Shown: positions 39,420 through 49,096 of the stretch, piece after piece
Numbering within the stretch: position 1 is the stretch's first letter
Layout of the letters: every line of letters starts with the position of its first letter
From: Acinetobacter sp. ANC 4173
GTDB taxonomy: Bacteria > Pseudomonadota > Gammaproteobacteria > Pseudomonadales > Moraxellaceae
Reading direction: 5' to 3'
Length of the DNA: 64,000 bases
NCBI RefSeq assembly: GCF_004331255.1
Contig: NZ_SJOF01000017.1
Location: 1-64,000, forward strand
Notes under the pieces: model-generated
The model's input: the letters and a program-made list of their open reading frames with translations, nothing else
What the model was told of the DNA's origin: nothing
The model's database searches: none
Program-made: the position numbers and the translations under genes

Positions 39420-41210
39420 ATGAACATGGCAATACAAGCAGCGCTCGATCATGCAGTGCAATCCCTTCAAGCGGAAGGCGTACTCCCATCTGACTGGAAC
39501 AACAACAGTACTTTGACGCGTACCAAAGACCGAAGCCATGGGGATTTCGCATCAAATATCGCCATGATTGGTGCAAAAGCTGCGGGTATAAAACCACGTG
39601 ATTTGGCCGAAAAAATTCTCGCAGCACTGCCTGAAGTCGCTGACATCAGCAAAGCAGAAATTGCAGGTCCAGGCTTCATTAACTTTTTCTTAAATGCCGA
39701 TCAGCGTTTTACTGTCCTCGATCAAATTCAAGCACAAAATACACAATTTGGTCGTACCCAAGTTAATGCAGAGAAACGCATCCAAGTTGAGTTTGTTTCG
39801 GCCAATCCAACGTCTAGCCTACATGTGGGTCATGGTCGTGGTGCAGCTTACGGCATGACGGTTGCCAACCTGCTTGAAGCCACAGGCGCAAAAGTTGATC
39901 GTGAATATTATGTGAATGACGCGGGTCGTCAGATGGACATTTTGGCAACATCAACTTATTTACGTTATTTAGAGCTGACTGGTCAGGAACTGGTGTTCCC
40001 TAAAAATGCCTATCAAGGTGACTACGTTAAGGAAATTGCGCAAAGCATTATTGATAAAGACGGCAATGCCTATGTTCACCCTGTAGCAGATGTCTACAAA
40101 GACGTGCCTGAAGATGTACAATATGCTGAAGAACTCGATGCGGAAGGCAACAAAGTTGTGCTTTCTGGCGACAAAGAAAAACATATCGATGGTTTAATTT
40201 TTAATTCACAACAATTAACGGGTAAAGGTTATCGCGTTTTCCATCAAGCAGCCCTCAAAGCCATTTTAGATGATATTAAAGATGACTTGGGTGAATTTGG
40301 TGTGACCTTTAATCACTGGTTCAGCGAAGCCTCTTTAACTGAAAAGATTGATGAAGCACTGCAAACCCTTGATCAACGTGGTTTCCTCTATGAAAAAGAA
40401 GGCAATATCTGGTTTAAATCAACCGAATTTGGCGATGAAAAAGACCGCGTCGTGAAGCGCCGTAATGGTCAAACCACGTATTTTGCATCGGACATTGCTT
40501 ACCACCTCAACAAATTACAACGCGGTTATACTGACCTACTGGATATTTGGGGTTCAGACCACCACGGTTATATTTCGCGTGTGAAAGCTGCCATTGATGC
40601 CATGGGTTATGACTCGAAAAAACTGACCGTTTTACTGGTGCAGTTCGTCAGCTTATGGCGCAGCGGTGAAATGGTGCAAATGTCTTCTCGTTCAGGTCAG
40701 TTCGTGACTTTACGTGACCTGCGCAAAGAAGTGGGCAATGATGCTGCACGCTTTTACTATGTCATGCGTAAATCGGAACAACACATTGATTTTGACTTGG
40801 ATCTTGCCGTTTCACAAAGCAAAGACAATGCGGTGTACTACATTCAATATGCTCATGCCCGTATCTGCCGTATGCGTGAAAAAGCTGCTGCAACAGGTAT
40901 CAATTTCAATACTGAAACTGCGCGTCAATTTGCCAATAAGTTGGACTTGGATGCAGAAACCGAAATTCTTGCCAAGCTTGCTGCTTATCCAGAAGTGGTT
41001 GCGCGTGCTGCCAATGCTTATGAACCGCATCAGGTGGGGAACTACCTGAAAGAATTGGCTGCTTTATTCCATGGTTGGTACAATGAGTATAAAGTACTGA
41101 ATGAGGATGCTGAACTTACACAAGCGCGTCTATTACTTTCAGTAAACGTACAACAAGTATTACGCAATGGTTTAGAATTATTAGGTGTATCTGCGCCTGA
41201 GACAATGTAA
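39420..41210 (+). CDS. argS: Arginyl-tRNA synthetase
   Basis: Charges tRNA-Arg. 596 residues, class I. The HIGH motif appears as HVGHGRGAAYG near residue 138, after the family stretch VEFVSANPTSSLHVGH. The KMSKS loop is the class variant MSSRSGQFVTL near 425. C-terminal DALR domain about 475-596. The start is ATG 39420 (MNMAIQAAL); no clear ribosome site is seen before it, and ATG 39426 is an alternative. It is followed by a SPOR-domain gene, a conserved pairing in this group. Confidence 0.96.
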   Translation: MNMAIQAALDHAVQSLQAEGVLPSDWNNNSTLTRTKDRSHGDFASNIAMIGAKAAGIKPRDLAEKILAALPEVADISKAEIAGPGFINFFLNADQRFTVLDQIQAQNTQFGRTQVNAEKRIQVEFVSANPTSSLHVGHGRGAAYGMTVANLLEATGAKVDREYYVNDAGRQMDILATSTYLRYLELTGQELVFPKNAYQGDYVKEIAQSIIDKDGNAYVHPVADVYKDVPEDVQYAEELDAEGNKVVLSGDKEKHIDGLIFNSQQLTGKGYRVFHQAALKAILDDIKDDLGEFGVTFNHWFSEASLTEKIDEALQTLDQRGFLYEKEGNIWFKSTEFGDEKDRVVKRRNGQTTYFASDIAYHLNKLQRGYTDLLDIWGSDHHGYISRVKAAIDAMGYDSKKLTVLLVQFVSLWRSGEMVQMSSRSGQFVTLRDLRKEVGNDAARFYYVMRKSEQHIDFDLDLAVSQSKDNAVYYIQYAHARICRMREKAAATGINFNTETARQFANKLDLDAETEILAKLAAYPEVVARAANAYEPHQVGNYLKELAALFHGWYNEYKVLNEDAELTQARLLLSVNVQQVLRNGLELLGVSAPETM

Positions 41211-41288
41211 TTAACAAAGCCATGCTTTGTATATTGTCGCAACCGAAAGCTACGCTTAGGGCAACCATGTAAACACTGATGTATTTCT

Positions 41289-41318
41289 CGCTTTGTGAAA
41301 CTTAAGTTTTGCAAAGCG
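41289..41318. repeat. 30-base palindrome between argS and the SPOR gene
   Basis: CGCTTTG and CAAAGCG enclose a nearly self-complementary centre (TGAAACTTAAGTTTTG), giving an almost full 30-base palindrome. No T-run follows, so it is more likely an mRNA-processing or attenuation hairpin than a terminator. The next gene starts 110 bp on. Confidence 0.5.
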
Positions 41319-41428
41319 ATTCGTTATTTTGATACAACGCCTCTTTCAATCCCTTGAGGCCAAACATTAAAATAAAGAAAAAGAATGGATCAGTCCCTCG
41401 TATTGATTAGAAGAAAAGAGGTTTCCAC

Positions 41429-42043
41429 GTGTTTGGAAAAACGCAACGCGGTGTTTCAGAACGACCCAATAAACCGAAGAAACCGCTGATCCCAGCGTGG
41501 TTAGGTACGCTTGTGGTTATTCTCATCGTACTCAGTTTTGCAGTTGCTTTAATGCTGTGGAAACCGTGGGCACCTGTGCAACCCAAGAACCAAGTCACAT
41601 CTGAACACTATCAGGAAGACACCAACAAGGATTATCGTTTTTACGATTTGTTGCCACAACAACAAGTCACCCCGATTCCTGAACAGGCTATTCCTGAAAA
41701 TAAAGATTCAGGCGCCGTAGTGATTGTGGAAGCCCCTCAAGCAGAACAAGCGGCCAGTAGCACCGCCACTGATTCTGATGAAGCTCAAATCAATGCCACA
41801 CCTGTGGAACGTACACCCAGCTATATTTTACAGGTGCGTAGCTACCCAGATCCTGACAGTGCTGATGCGCGTCGAGCTGAAATCATCTTGAATGGATTAT
41901 CCGCCGATGTAGTGAAAACTGTTGAAGGGGGTAAGACTTGGTATCGTGTTGTATCTGGACCTTATGACTCACAAGAAGCAGCTGTCATTGCACAACAAAC
42001 TTTGCAACATAGCGGTATCGACTCGATTGTAGTCAAACGCTAA
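41429..42043 (+). CDS. SPOR-domain inner-membrane protein (FtsN-like)
   Basis: 204 residues: short basic cytoplasmic start (RGVSERPNKPKKP), one membrane helix (about 23-46), Pro/Glu/Ala-rich periplasmic linker (50-130), and a C-terminal SPOR domain (about 130-204: YILQVRSYPDPDSADARRAEI ... YRVVSGPYDSQEAA). SPOR binds denuded peptidoglycan at the division site. The topology is that of FtsN, but the essential FtsN region cannot be verified, so the name is left open. Confidence 0.85.
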   Translation: MFGKTQRGVSERPNKPKKPLIPAWLGTLVVILIVLSFAVALMLWKPWAPVQPKNQVTSEHYQEDTNKDYRFYDLLPQQQVTPIPEQAIPENKDSGAVVIVEAPQAEQAASSTATDSDEAQINATPVERTPSYILQVRSYPDPDSADARRAEIILNGLSADVVKTVEGGKTWYRVVSGPYDSQEAAVIAQQTLQHSGIDSIVVKR

Positions 42044-42050
42044 GTAACAT

Positions 42051-42081
42051 AAAAAAAGATGCTGTTGTAGCATCTTTTTTA
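42051..42081. terminator. Bidirectional terminator after the SPOR gene
   Basis: A-run plus GATGCT stem with AGCATC plus T-run (about 42052-42063 with 42069-42080). It serves the SPOR gene on plus and the GST gene on minus. Confidence 0.88.
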
Positions 42082-42093
42082 TGTGCTCAATTC

Positions 42094-42738
42094 TTATAAA
42101 GCTTGCTCCTTGCTTTGTGCGCGGAGATAGGCTGGACGCTCAGCAATACGCTGGATAAAGGCCTGAATATGAGGATATTTCCCCTGAGTTCTCGACACTA
42201 ATGCCTGTAAAGGAAAGCTCATCTGAATATCGGCAAAAGAGAACGTCCCCGCAAAATAATCATGGGTGGCCAAATAGCTTTCTAAAAACTGCACATGATC
42301 TTTTAAACGCGGTTGAATAAACCCCGCTTTCACCCCTGCGGTAATTTTTTTCGCAACAGGCTTAATCAAAAAAGGAACATGCTGCGGTACATTCGTCATC
42401 ACCAACTGCATCACCAACAGCGGCATTAATGAGCCTTCTGCATAATGCATCCAATAACGGTATTGTTGTTTATTGGCATGGTCCTGCGGTTTGAACTGTT
42501 GCTGTGTATCATATTGTTCTTGCAAATACTCTAAAATCACAGCCGATTCAGCAATGCTTTGCTCCCCGTCCGTCAAAACAGGGGCCTTACCCAAAGGATG
42601 TACCAATTTCAGTTCAGGAGGTGCAGCCAACGTTGCTAAACGTCGATAAAACTGAATCTGATAATTCAGATTTAACTCCTCCAAAGCCCATAAAATGCGA
42701 AAAGAACGGGATTGCTCCAAATGATGTAAGGTAATCAT
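42094..42738 (-). CDS. Glutathione S-transferase family protein
   Basis: 214 residues. N-terminal thioredoxin-like domain (about 1-80: ITLHHLEQSRSFRILWALEEL, and the glutathione-contact motif GKAPVLTDGEQSIAESAVILEYL) and a C-terminal helical domain with SFADIQMSFPLQAL. The residue at the active position is Ser/His-like within HHLEQSRS. Substrate unknown. Single gene. Confidence 0.9.
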   Translation of the reverse strand: MITLHHLEQSRSFRILWALEELNLNYQIQFYRRLATLAAPPELKLVHPLGKAPVLTDGEQSIAESAVILEYLQEQYDTQQQFKPQDHANKQQYRYWMHYAEGSLMPLLVMQLVMTNVPQHVPFLIKPVAKKITAGVKAGFIQPRLKDHVQFLESYLATHDYFAGTFSFADIQMSFPLQALVSRTQGKYPHIQAFIQRIAERPAYLRAQSKEQAL

Positions 42739-42808
42739 GCCCTAACCTCAATTTACCAATATCGAAATTGCTTAACCCCAGCAATTCTCCTGAATATAAA
42801 CAGCCTGA

Positions 42809-43207
42809 TTACATCAAGCGAGTGTGGATTTCTAAACTACGTAATAAAGTTTTGGTGACAGGGGTCTTTTCGCTAATCTCAAGGACTTTCTGTTGTAATA
42901 CTTCTGATAAAGGCTGCTGAAAGGATAATCGACGCTCAATCCATTCCTGCCCATCCTTATTAGCATGAAACTCCACCGCTACACTAAACTCACCCAAATC
43001 AATTTGCTTATGCTGTGCGTACATCCGTAGCGTGATCATGGTACACGACACCAAACCTGAACAAATAAAATCATAGGGTGCTGGTCCCGAATCTTGCCCA
43101 CCAAATGAAGCCGGTTTATCCGTAAGAAAATGATGGGTACCACTCGAAACCTCTCCTAACCAAGGCTCTACCCGCGTGCGAACGTGTGCTTGCGCAATAA
43201 TGCTCAT
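42809..43207 (-). CDS. OsmC family protein
   Basis: 132 residues, OsmC/Ohr fold. The SGLVSCTMITLRMYA stretch carries the family Cys near residue 59 within the C-containing helix; the second Cys typical of Ohr is not evident, so it is labelled OsmC-like. It lies 15 bp after the pirin gene and is probably in one operon with it, a common pairing. Role is likely in peroxide or thiol stress. Confidence 0.85.
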   Translation of the reverse strand: MSIIAQAHVRTRVEPWLGEVSSGTHHFLTDKPASFGGQDSGPAPYDFICSGLVSCTMITLRMYAQHKQIDLGEFSVAVEFHANKDGQEWIERRLSFQQPLSEVLQQKVLEISEKTPVTKTLLRSLEIHTRLM

Positions 43208-43222
43208 CTTACTGCTCCTTTC

Positions 43223-44170
43223 TTATTTTGATGCTTTCATTTTGTCTGGGAAAACAGGAGCTTCCAAACGCGGTCCGTCATAATCAGGAATATTTCCAAA
43301 GCGCTCTTCTTGATTGACCCACTGTTCGCGTGCTAACTGCAACTCTTCTTGGGTACGCCCTACAAAGTTCCACCACAGTAAAATCGCAGATTCAAAGGGT
43401 TCTCCGCCAAGCAACAGAATACGCGCCCCCTCATGCAATTCCACTGTAATTTCTGTTACACCGGGTTCTAGTGCCAACATATTGTCATCATTTAATTCAT
43501 GACCATTGATAACCGCTGCGCCTTCCAATGCCAAAAAGCCATATTCAAACTTTGGATTAAGTCGCAACCGTGTTGTGGTCGACGCTGAGGCTTTCATATC
43601 GACACCCAACAGCTCCGTATGTACTTTGACAGGGGAAACCACATTTAAGAACTCACCCACCAGCACCGTAAACTCAACTTGGTCCTGTTCTAAAGTGGGT
43701 AATTCTGGATAATGATCGAAACGCGGTGCCATATTCTGCTTGTCATCAGGTAAAGCAATCCAGAGTTGTGCCGCATGCATATGGGTTTCTGTCGCAGGAG
43801 CAACTTCAGTATGCGAAATACCATATCCAGCGGTCATCAAATTCACTTGTTTGGGGCGAATTAACTGTTTCGACCCCAAACTATCCGTATGAATCATCGT
43901 GCCTTCAATCATCCACGTGAAAGTTTGCAAACCAATATGTGGATGTGGCCCGACATCTAAACCATCCCCTTGCGAAAAGCTAACCGGACCCGCATGGTCT
44001 AAGAAGCACCATGCTCCGATCATGCGTTTATGTCGACTGGGCAAGGCACGTTTAATGATGGTCCCTTGACCGATTTCTGCTGAACGTAGAGGAAACTCTT
44101 GAATAAATTGGTTAATATATTTTTCGCAGTCGTCTGAATCGGAGAGTTCAATATAGTTACTATTGGTCAT
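43223..44170 (-). CDS. Pirin family protein
   Basis: A bicupin protein of 315 residues. The N-terminal pirin domain has the metal His set in DVGPHPHIGLQTFTW and SLGSKQLIRPKQVNLMTAGYGISHTE; a C-terminal pirin domain (about 190-300) holds LLLGGEPFESAILLWWNFVGRT. Bacterial pirins are often quercetinase-like; substrate not shown. Operon with the OsmC-like gene. Confidence 0.92.
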   Translation of the reverse strand: MTNSNYIELSDSDDCEKYINQFIQEFPLRSAEIGQGTIIKRALPSRHKRMIGAWCFLDHAGPVSFSQGDGLDVGPHPHIGLQTFTWMIEGTMIHTDSLGSKQLIRPKQVNLMTAGYGISHTEVAPATETHMHAAQLWIALPDDKQNMAPRFDHYPELPTLEQDQVEFTVLVGEFLNVVSPVKVHTELLGVDMKASASTTTRLRLNPKFEYGFLALEGAAVINGHELNDDNMLALEPGVTEITVELHEGARILLLGGEPFESAILLWWNFVGRTQEELQLAREQWVNQEERFGNIPDYDGPRLEAPVFPDKMKASK

Positions 44171-44473
44171 GTTGTTATCCTAAATTATGTTTTTCCAATG
44201 CCATCAGCATAGCGATAACATCTACAAACGACCAGTTCAATTTAAAATTTGCATGCAAATCTTTATCTGAAAGATAAAAATCCCATACAATAAAATACGG
44301 TTGTCTATATAATGCATCGCATTTATCTAATAAAATGAAAAAATATGAACAAGAACAAAGAATTTGGCTTTACATACCTATTTCAACAAAAAGTGTGCAT
44401 TTCGTATACAAAACTGTGATAAATGTTTATTATTTCATAAGAATGCATTGTAAATACAATGGAGCAGTAGCCT
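44171..44473. other. Divergent promoter region between pirin and diguanylate cyclase genes
   Basis: About 300 bp, AT-rich. A small inverted repeat ATTGTA-AA-TACAAT (44447-44460) sits 13 bases before the cyclase ATG and would cover its ribosome-site region. No coding frame is evident. No clean promoter pair can be chosen by eye. Confidence 0.4.
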
Positions 44474-45757
44474 ATGATTAAAGGAGGATATGGACAGACT
44501 GAATTGGGTCATAAGCACAGTATTGAATTAGAAAACCGCAATAAAATTCAGCCTCCCCCTGAAAGTAATTACATTTTACCCTCCCAATTATGCGAACCTG
44601 AAAATCGTGCGGCAATCGTGAGTGCATTACAAGACCACAATGCTCCCATTCCTCCACAGTTTGAGGAGTGTTATTACAGTTATCAGAACGTGCATCAACG
44701 ACACCATTTAAGACAAATTAATTTTTTAGCACAGCTGTCCTTTCTTTGTTATTTTTTTGCAGATTGGTTTTTATTACCCGATATTGTCTATATTTCAGGC
44801 ATAGCACGGACAAGTGCAGTGTCAAGCTTTATGCTGCTGAATTGGGCGATGTTTAAATACTGTAAAAATATTCTAACTTTAGACTTATTACTGCCGATCT
44901 CAAGTGCTTTCGCTGCTACAGTGTGGTTCTGGATGCTCCTTCAATCCGAAAACTCGAGTGTCTATTTTTATCAATATGCTTCGGTCATTTTTATCTTATT
45001 GGGCTGTTTATCTATTCAAGTCCGCTTTCGACCTTCAGTGTTAACGGCATTACTCATCAGTGCTGTCATTATTTCTGGAGTCATACATCTTCATAATACT
45101 CTGCAACAAACGATTATCTTTTTACTGGTCTATATTCCAATTCTCATCTTTAGCTTATATATTAGCTGGAATAACACCTTAAATGCACGCCGTACCTTTC
45201 TACGCTCCATGCTCGAAGAATGGGATCGCCATATGTTGCGTGAACTGGCACATACCGATGAGCTGACTCAATTAAATAACCGTCGCCAATTCGAATTGAT
45301 TGCCGATCAAAAAATCCATCAATGGCCGCAATATCAATCTATTTGTTTACTGATGTTTGATGTCGACTTTTTTAAACGCATCAATGACAGCCATGGTCAT
45401 GACATTGGTGATCAAGTTCTACAAAATATTGCAGAAATCGCGCGCAAAGAAATGCGTCGCGAAGATGTCTTGGCTCGTTTTGGCGGTGAAGAATTTGTTG
45501 CACTTCTTCCTGAAACTACACTGGAAGATGCCATGATGATTGCCAATCGATTAAGACAAAAAATTGAATCTTCTACGATATCTATTAGTAATAATATTCA
45601 ACTTAATTTCACCATTTCGATTGGTGTATCACGGCTTGATCCTAAAGATGTCGATTTGCATCTGTTGATTAAAGAGGCCGATGTCGCCCTTTATCGCGCC
45701 AAACAAAATGGTCGTAATCAAGTGGTCTGTTTTGATCCTTTACCCAATGAGGTCTAA
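44474..45757 (+). CDS. Membrane-bound diguanylate cyclase
   Basis: 427 residues. Cytoplasmic N-terminus (1-75), then five or six membrane helices (about 80-240), then a GGDEF domain (about 255-420) with LTQLNNRRQFE, DVDFFKRINDSHGHDIGD and active site FGGEEF. An intact inhibitory I-site RRED lies five residues before GGEEF, so product inhibition is expected. Makes cyclic di-GMP from GTP. No EAL domain. The ribosome site AAAGGAGG seen right after the first ATG suggests the true start may lie slightly downstream, but no nearby in-frame ATG exists. Confidence 0.92.
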   Translation: MIKGGYGQTELGHKHSIELENRNKIQPPPESNYILPSQLCEPENRAAIVSALQDHNAPIPPQFEECYYSYQNVHQRHHLRQINFLAQLSFLCYFFADWFLLPDIVYISGIARTSAVSSFMLLNWAMFKYCKNILTLDLLLPISSAFAATVWFWMLLQSENSSVYFYQYASVIFILLGCLSIQVRFRPSVLTALLISAVIISGVIHLHNTLQQTIIFLLVYIPILIFSLYISWNNTLNARRTFLRSMLEEWDRHMLRELAHTDELTQLNNRRQFELIADQKIHQWPQYQSICLLMFDVDFFKRINDSHGHDIGDQVLQNIAEIARKEMRREDVLARFGGEEFVALLPETTLEDAMMIANRLRQKIESSTISISNNIQLNFTISIGVSRLDPKDVDLHLLIKEADVALYRAKQNGRNQVVCFDPLPNEV

Positions 45758-45773
45758 GGCAATCCTCTGGAAA

Positions 45774-46100
45774 TCAGGACTCATTTCTTTCTTGCACTGT
45801 GTTCTGTTGTGCCAAGGTCTGTTTAAGATGTTTCATAAATTGCCCGAACTGCGGCAATAACTGCTCGAACAGTGGATGTTGTCGATTCTCCAACAGGGTT
45901 TCACCAAATAACTTTAAACCAACAGCAAATGCAGCGGTCGCTTCTGCATCAAATAATTCTGCCTGTTGCATACGTTCAACAATGGCTAAAATATCATCGT
46001 GATTGCCGACATTAAAAGCCAATTTTTCGGTATAGGTTGAAGGTTGCCCTTTGGCGTCACAAAGATGTTGTACCGTAATATGATATTGGTGCTGTTTCAT
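45774..46100 (-). CDS. DUF3861 family protein
   Basis: 108 residues starting MKQHQYHITVQHL, with C-terminal Gln/Glu-rich part. It matches DUF3861, a small soluble family of unknown role. The start is placed at 46100, one base after the stop of the Fur-like gene; an upstream frame extension lies inside that gene. Third in a padR - fur-like - DUF3861 operon. Confidence 0.75.
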   Translation of the reverse strand: MKQHQYHITVQHLCDAKGQPSTYTEKLAFNVGNHDDILAIVERMQQAELFDAEATAAFAVGLKLFGETLLENRQHPLFEQLLPQFGQFMKHLKQTLAQQNTVQERNES

Positions 46101-46101
46101 T

Positions 46102-46533
46102 TTATTTTCCTCTAGATATATTCGATTCATATTCTGATTTGGGTTGCACATGCAAGGTGAGTTCAACTTTCACCAACTGCTGCTGCATAGCATCGACCAA
46201 CTGCTCTAGATATTTAGATAAATTGTCATGCTCAAAAGCTTTTATTTGCCCAGTTTGCAAATCTAAAATTTGAAACTGAGTTTGTTGCTGACGAATTACA
46301 AAACTGGCTTTGGTACGCTGATGGTATTGTCGTTCAATCAATTGCGCCTGCTCCAAATCAGTCAGTACACGATAGATTGTGGCCAAACTCAAACCGCTTT
46401 GTTGCTGTTGTAACTGCAAATACAGTTGCTCTGCACTACACGCCGTTGTAGCATCCAATAACTGCTGCAAAACCAAAGTTCTAGCTAAAGAGACTTTTAA
46501 ATGTGCCTGTTTCAGTAATTCCTGACTCTGCAT
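46102..46533 (-). CDS. Fur-like regulator without the usual metal-binding motifs
   Basis: About 143 residues. The Fur winged-helix half is intact (VSLARTLVLQQLLD; SLATIYRVLTDLEQAQLIER near 50-72). The C-terminal half keeps the fold pattern but has QTQF where Fur carries HHDH, and no CxxC pairs, so structural and regulatory metal sites seem lost. GAGAG stands 7 bases before ATG 46533; ATG 46554 overlapping the PadR stop (TAATG) is the alternative. Middle gene of the PadR operon. Confidence 0.75.
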   Translation of the reverse strand: MQSQELLKQAHLKVSLARTLVLQQLLDATTACSAEQLYLQLQQQQSGLSLATIYRVLTDLEQAQLIERQYHQRTKASFVIRQQQTQFQILDLQTGQIKAFEHDNLSKYLEQLVDAMQQQLVKVELTLHVQPKSEYESNISRGK

Positions 46534-46553
46534 GTGGCATCTCTCGTTAACCA

Positions 46554-47084
46554 TTAAAGTCGACTAATTGCTACGGCAGCCGCATCAATTTGTGCCGCAA
46601 TTTGATGCACCGATTCAGCATCCACTGATTTTGCATTCAACTTTAAACGAAGAGCAGTTTTTAAATTCTCCATCGCACGATGAATATCCATCAATTCATC
46701 TTTACTTTGTATGTCACGCTTGGTTTCCAGCTTTTCTAATAGCTGTTGAATCACCGTTTGCTGTTCTTTTAAATACGCTTGTCCAACATCAGTAATATAA
46801 AACTGCTTACGTTCACCTTCTGTAAGTTGTACCTGCACAAAGCCCATATCTTCCAAATAAGTTAAAGTCGGATAGATGGTGCCCGCACTTGGACTATATC
46901 CTCCGCCCACCAACTCACTGATGTCTTTAATCAATTCATAACCATGCTTTGGCGTTTGAGCAATCAGGTACAACACCAGCAGTTTCATACGACCAGCTTC
47001 AAATAAACGACCACGACGTCCACCATGCTGGCGTTCTGAATGATGGGCATAAGACTCATAGTCTGGATGAGAACCATGTTTCAT
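46554..47084 (-). CDS. PadR-family transcriptional regulator
   Basis: 176 residues. After a His-rich N-terminal stretch (1-25) comes the PadR winged helix (RMKLLVLYLIAQTPKHGYELIKDI; YSPSAGTIYPTLTYLEDMGFVQV) and a C-terminal dimer helix (about 110-176). PadR proteins usually repress their own operon. A long perfect inverted repeat 36 bp upstream of ATG is a fitting operator. The N-terminal His-rich segment resembles metal- or haem-responsive PadR-type regulators, but no ligand is shown. Confidence 0.9.
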   Translation of the reverse strand: MKHGSHPDYESYAHHSERQHGGRRGRLFEAGRMKLLVLYLIAQTPKHGYELIKDISELVGGGYSPSAGTIYPTLTYLEDMGFVQVQLTEGERKQFYITDVGQAYLKEQQTVIQQLLEKLETKRDIQSKDELMDIHRAMENLKTALRLKLNAKSVDAESVHQIAAQIDAAAVAISRL

Positions 47085-47119
47085 GATGATTATTCGCTTT
47101 ATAGATGAATTTATATTTA

Positions 47120-47145
47120 TTAAGATATATCTTTATATATCTTAA
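47120..47145. promoter_or_regulatory. Probable PadR operator
   Basis: Perfect inverted repeat with 11-base arms (TTAAGATATAT and its complement) around CTTT. It lies 36 bases before the padR start. PadR regulators bind AT-rich dyads of this form, so autorepression is likely. Position and symmetry are observed; the binding is inference. Confidence 0.6.
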
Positions 47146-47232
47146 ATCAAGAACTGTGATTACTTATAAACTGAACATCATGGTTTTATGTGAATTATTT
47201 TTTGTTAAATATGGATCTGAATCTCAAGCAAT

Positions 47233-47261
47233 AAAAAAGGACGCTTACGCGTCCTTTTTTT
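47233..47261. terminator. Bidirectional terminator after guaA
   Basis: A-run plus GGACGC / GCGTCC plus T-run, 12-bp stem and loop TTAC. It ends guaA, whose stop lies about 75 bp upstream in its direction of reading. Confidence 0.9.
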
Positions 47262-47337
47262 AAATCATTCTATTCTGCCGCGAGCACAACTCTTGGCGTA
47301 ATTCAGGCAAGAAGCTTCGCTTCTTGAAATCCCTAAA

Positions 47338-48906
47338 TTACTCCCACTCAATTGTTGCTGGTGGCTTAGATGACACGTCGTAAACAACACGCGATACATC
47401 TTTAATTTCATTCATAATACGCGTCGAGATTTTGTCGACCAATTCATATGGTAAGTGTGCGAAACGAGCCGTCATGAAGTCCACAGTTTCAACCGCACGC
47501 AGTGCAATGACCCATGCATAACGACGACCATCACCGACAACACCAACAGACTTCACCGGTTGGAATACTGCAAATGCTTGCGCAGTCTTGTCATACCAAC
47601 CGCTATCACGAAGTTCTTGCATGAAGATGTCGTCCGCAAGACGAAGAATATCCGCATATTCTTTTTTCACTTCACCCAAAATACGCACCCCCAAACCTGG
47701 ACCTGGGAATGGATGACGGTAAATCATGCTGTGTGGCAAGCCTAAAGTTGTACCTAATTTACGCACTTCATCTTTAAACAAGTCACGTAATGGCTCAACC
47801 AATTCAAACTCTAAATCGTCTGGTAAGCCACCCACATTGTGGTGTGATTTAATCACATGTGCTTTACCTTGCTTGCTTGCAGCAGATTCAATCACGTCTG
47901 GGTAAATAGTCCCTTGCGCCAAGAATTTTACGCCATCAAGTTTACGTGCTTCTTCAGCAAAGACTGCAATGAACTCACGACCAATGATTTTACGTTTTTT
48001 CTCAGGATCAACCTCACCCGCCAACGCAGTCAAGAAACGCTCTTCAGCATCGGCACGGATCACACGAATACCCATGTTTTCAGCAAACATTTGCATGACT
48101 TGATCGCCTTCGTTTAAACGAAGTAAACCATTGTCGACAAATACACAGGTCAACTGATCGCCAATTGCTTTGTGCAATAACGCTGCAACAACAGATGAAT
48201 CGACGCCACCAGATAAACCAAGGAGAACTTTTTCATCACCAATTTGTTGACGTAATTGCTCTACACGAAGATCGATAATGTGTTCTGGGGTCCATAAACC
48301 GCCACAACCACAAATTTTGTGTACAAAGTTAGCCAATAACTCTGCACCTTTTGCAGTGTGCGTTACTTCTGGATGGAACTGTACGCCATAGAAGCGACGG
48401 CTTTCATCAGATGCCGCAGCAAATGGGCAGCTCGGTGTGCTGGCTGTGGTTACAAAACCTTCTGGTAGACGGCTGACTTTATCGCCATGGCTCATCCACA
48501 CATGTAATTGGTTTTCGCGGTCTTGAAGTTGACCAATGAGATGGTCACGCTGTTGAATATCAACTTCAGCATAGCCAAATTCGTGTACTGTACCCGCTTC
48601 AACCTTACCACCGAGTTGTTCAGACATGGTTTGGAAACCGTAGCAGATTCCCAATACAGGCACACCTAATTCAAACACCACTTGTGGTGCACGTGGACTG
48701 CCTTCTTCATGCACACTTTCTGGTCCACCCGATAAAATAATACCGTTTGGATTAAAGGCACGGATGTCTTCTTCAGACATATCGTAGGCATACATTTCAG
48801 AATAAACGCCCGCCTCGCGTACGCGACGTGCAATAAGTTGACTATATTGAGAGCCGAAATCCAAAATAAGGATACGATCTTCAGTAATTTGAGAATTGGT
48901 AGTCAT
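47338..48906 (-). CDS. guaA: GMP synthase (glutamine-hydrolysing)
   Basis: Converts XMP to GMP with glutamine and ATP. 522 residues starting [11 protein letters not shown]. Glutaminase domain (1-200) with the nucleophile Cys in GICYGFQTM and the catalytic His in [11 protein letters not shown]-pyrophosphatase domain with P-loop [15 protein letters not shown] near 235; C-terminal dimer domain with the KPPATIEWE end. guaB is not adjacent. A Met three residues upstream is less likely as start. Confidence 0.97.
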   Translation of the reverse strand: MTTNSQITEDRILILDFGSQYSQLIARRVREAGVYSEMYAYDMSEEDIRAFNPNGIILSGGPESVHEEGSPRAPQVVFELGVPVLGICYGFQTMSEQLGGKVEAGTVHEFGYAEVDIQQRDHLIGQLQDRENQLHVWMSHGDKVSRLPEGFVTTASTPSCPFAAASDESRRFYGVQFHPEVTHTAKGAELLANFVHKICGCGGLWTPEHIIDLRVEQLRQQIGDEKVLLGLSGGVDSSVVAALLHKAIGDQLTCVFVDNGLLRLNEGDQVMQMFAENMGIRVIRADAEERFLTALAGEVDPEKKRKIIGREFIAVFAEEARKLDGVKFLAQGTIYPDVIESAASKQGKAHVIKSHHNVGGLPDDLEFELVEPLRDLFKDEVRKLGTTLGLPHSMIYRHPFPGPGLGVRILGEVKKEYADILRLADDIFMQELRDSGWYDKTAQAFAVFQPVKSVGVVGDGRRYAWVIALRAVETVDFMTARFAHLPYELVDKISTRIMNEIKDVSRVVYDVSSKPPATIEWE

Positions 48907-49025
48907 GACAAACAACTATAATAGGCAAGCGAATATAAGCGCCATATTCTAACATTTTTCCCTATATTAAGCACACTATTTGGACAATCAATAAATATAT
49001 TTACAAAACAGATGTTTAAATAAAA

Positions 49026-49046
49026 AGCACCGAACTTGTCGGTGCT
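49026..49046 (-). terminator. Terminator of the DoxX gene
   Basis: Stem AGCACCGA / TCGGTGCT (49026-49033 with 49039-49046) followed on the minus strand by TTTTATTT. Confidence 0.8.
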
Positions 49047-49096
49047 ATTGATGAAGATGGGATTCTGCAATCCCAGTGCTTCAGGGCTGTAGTACC

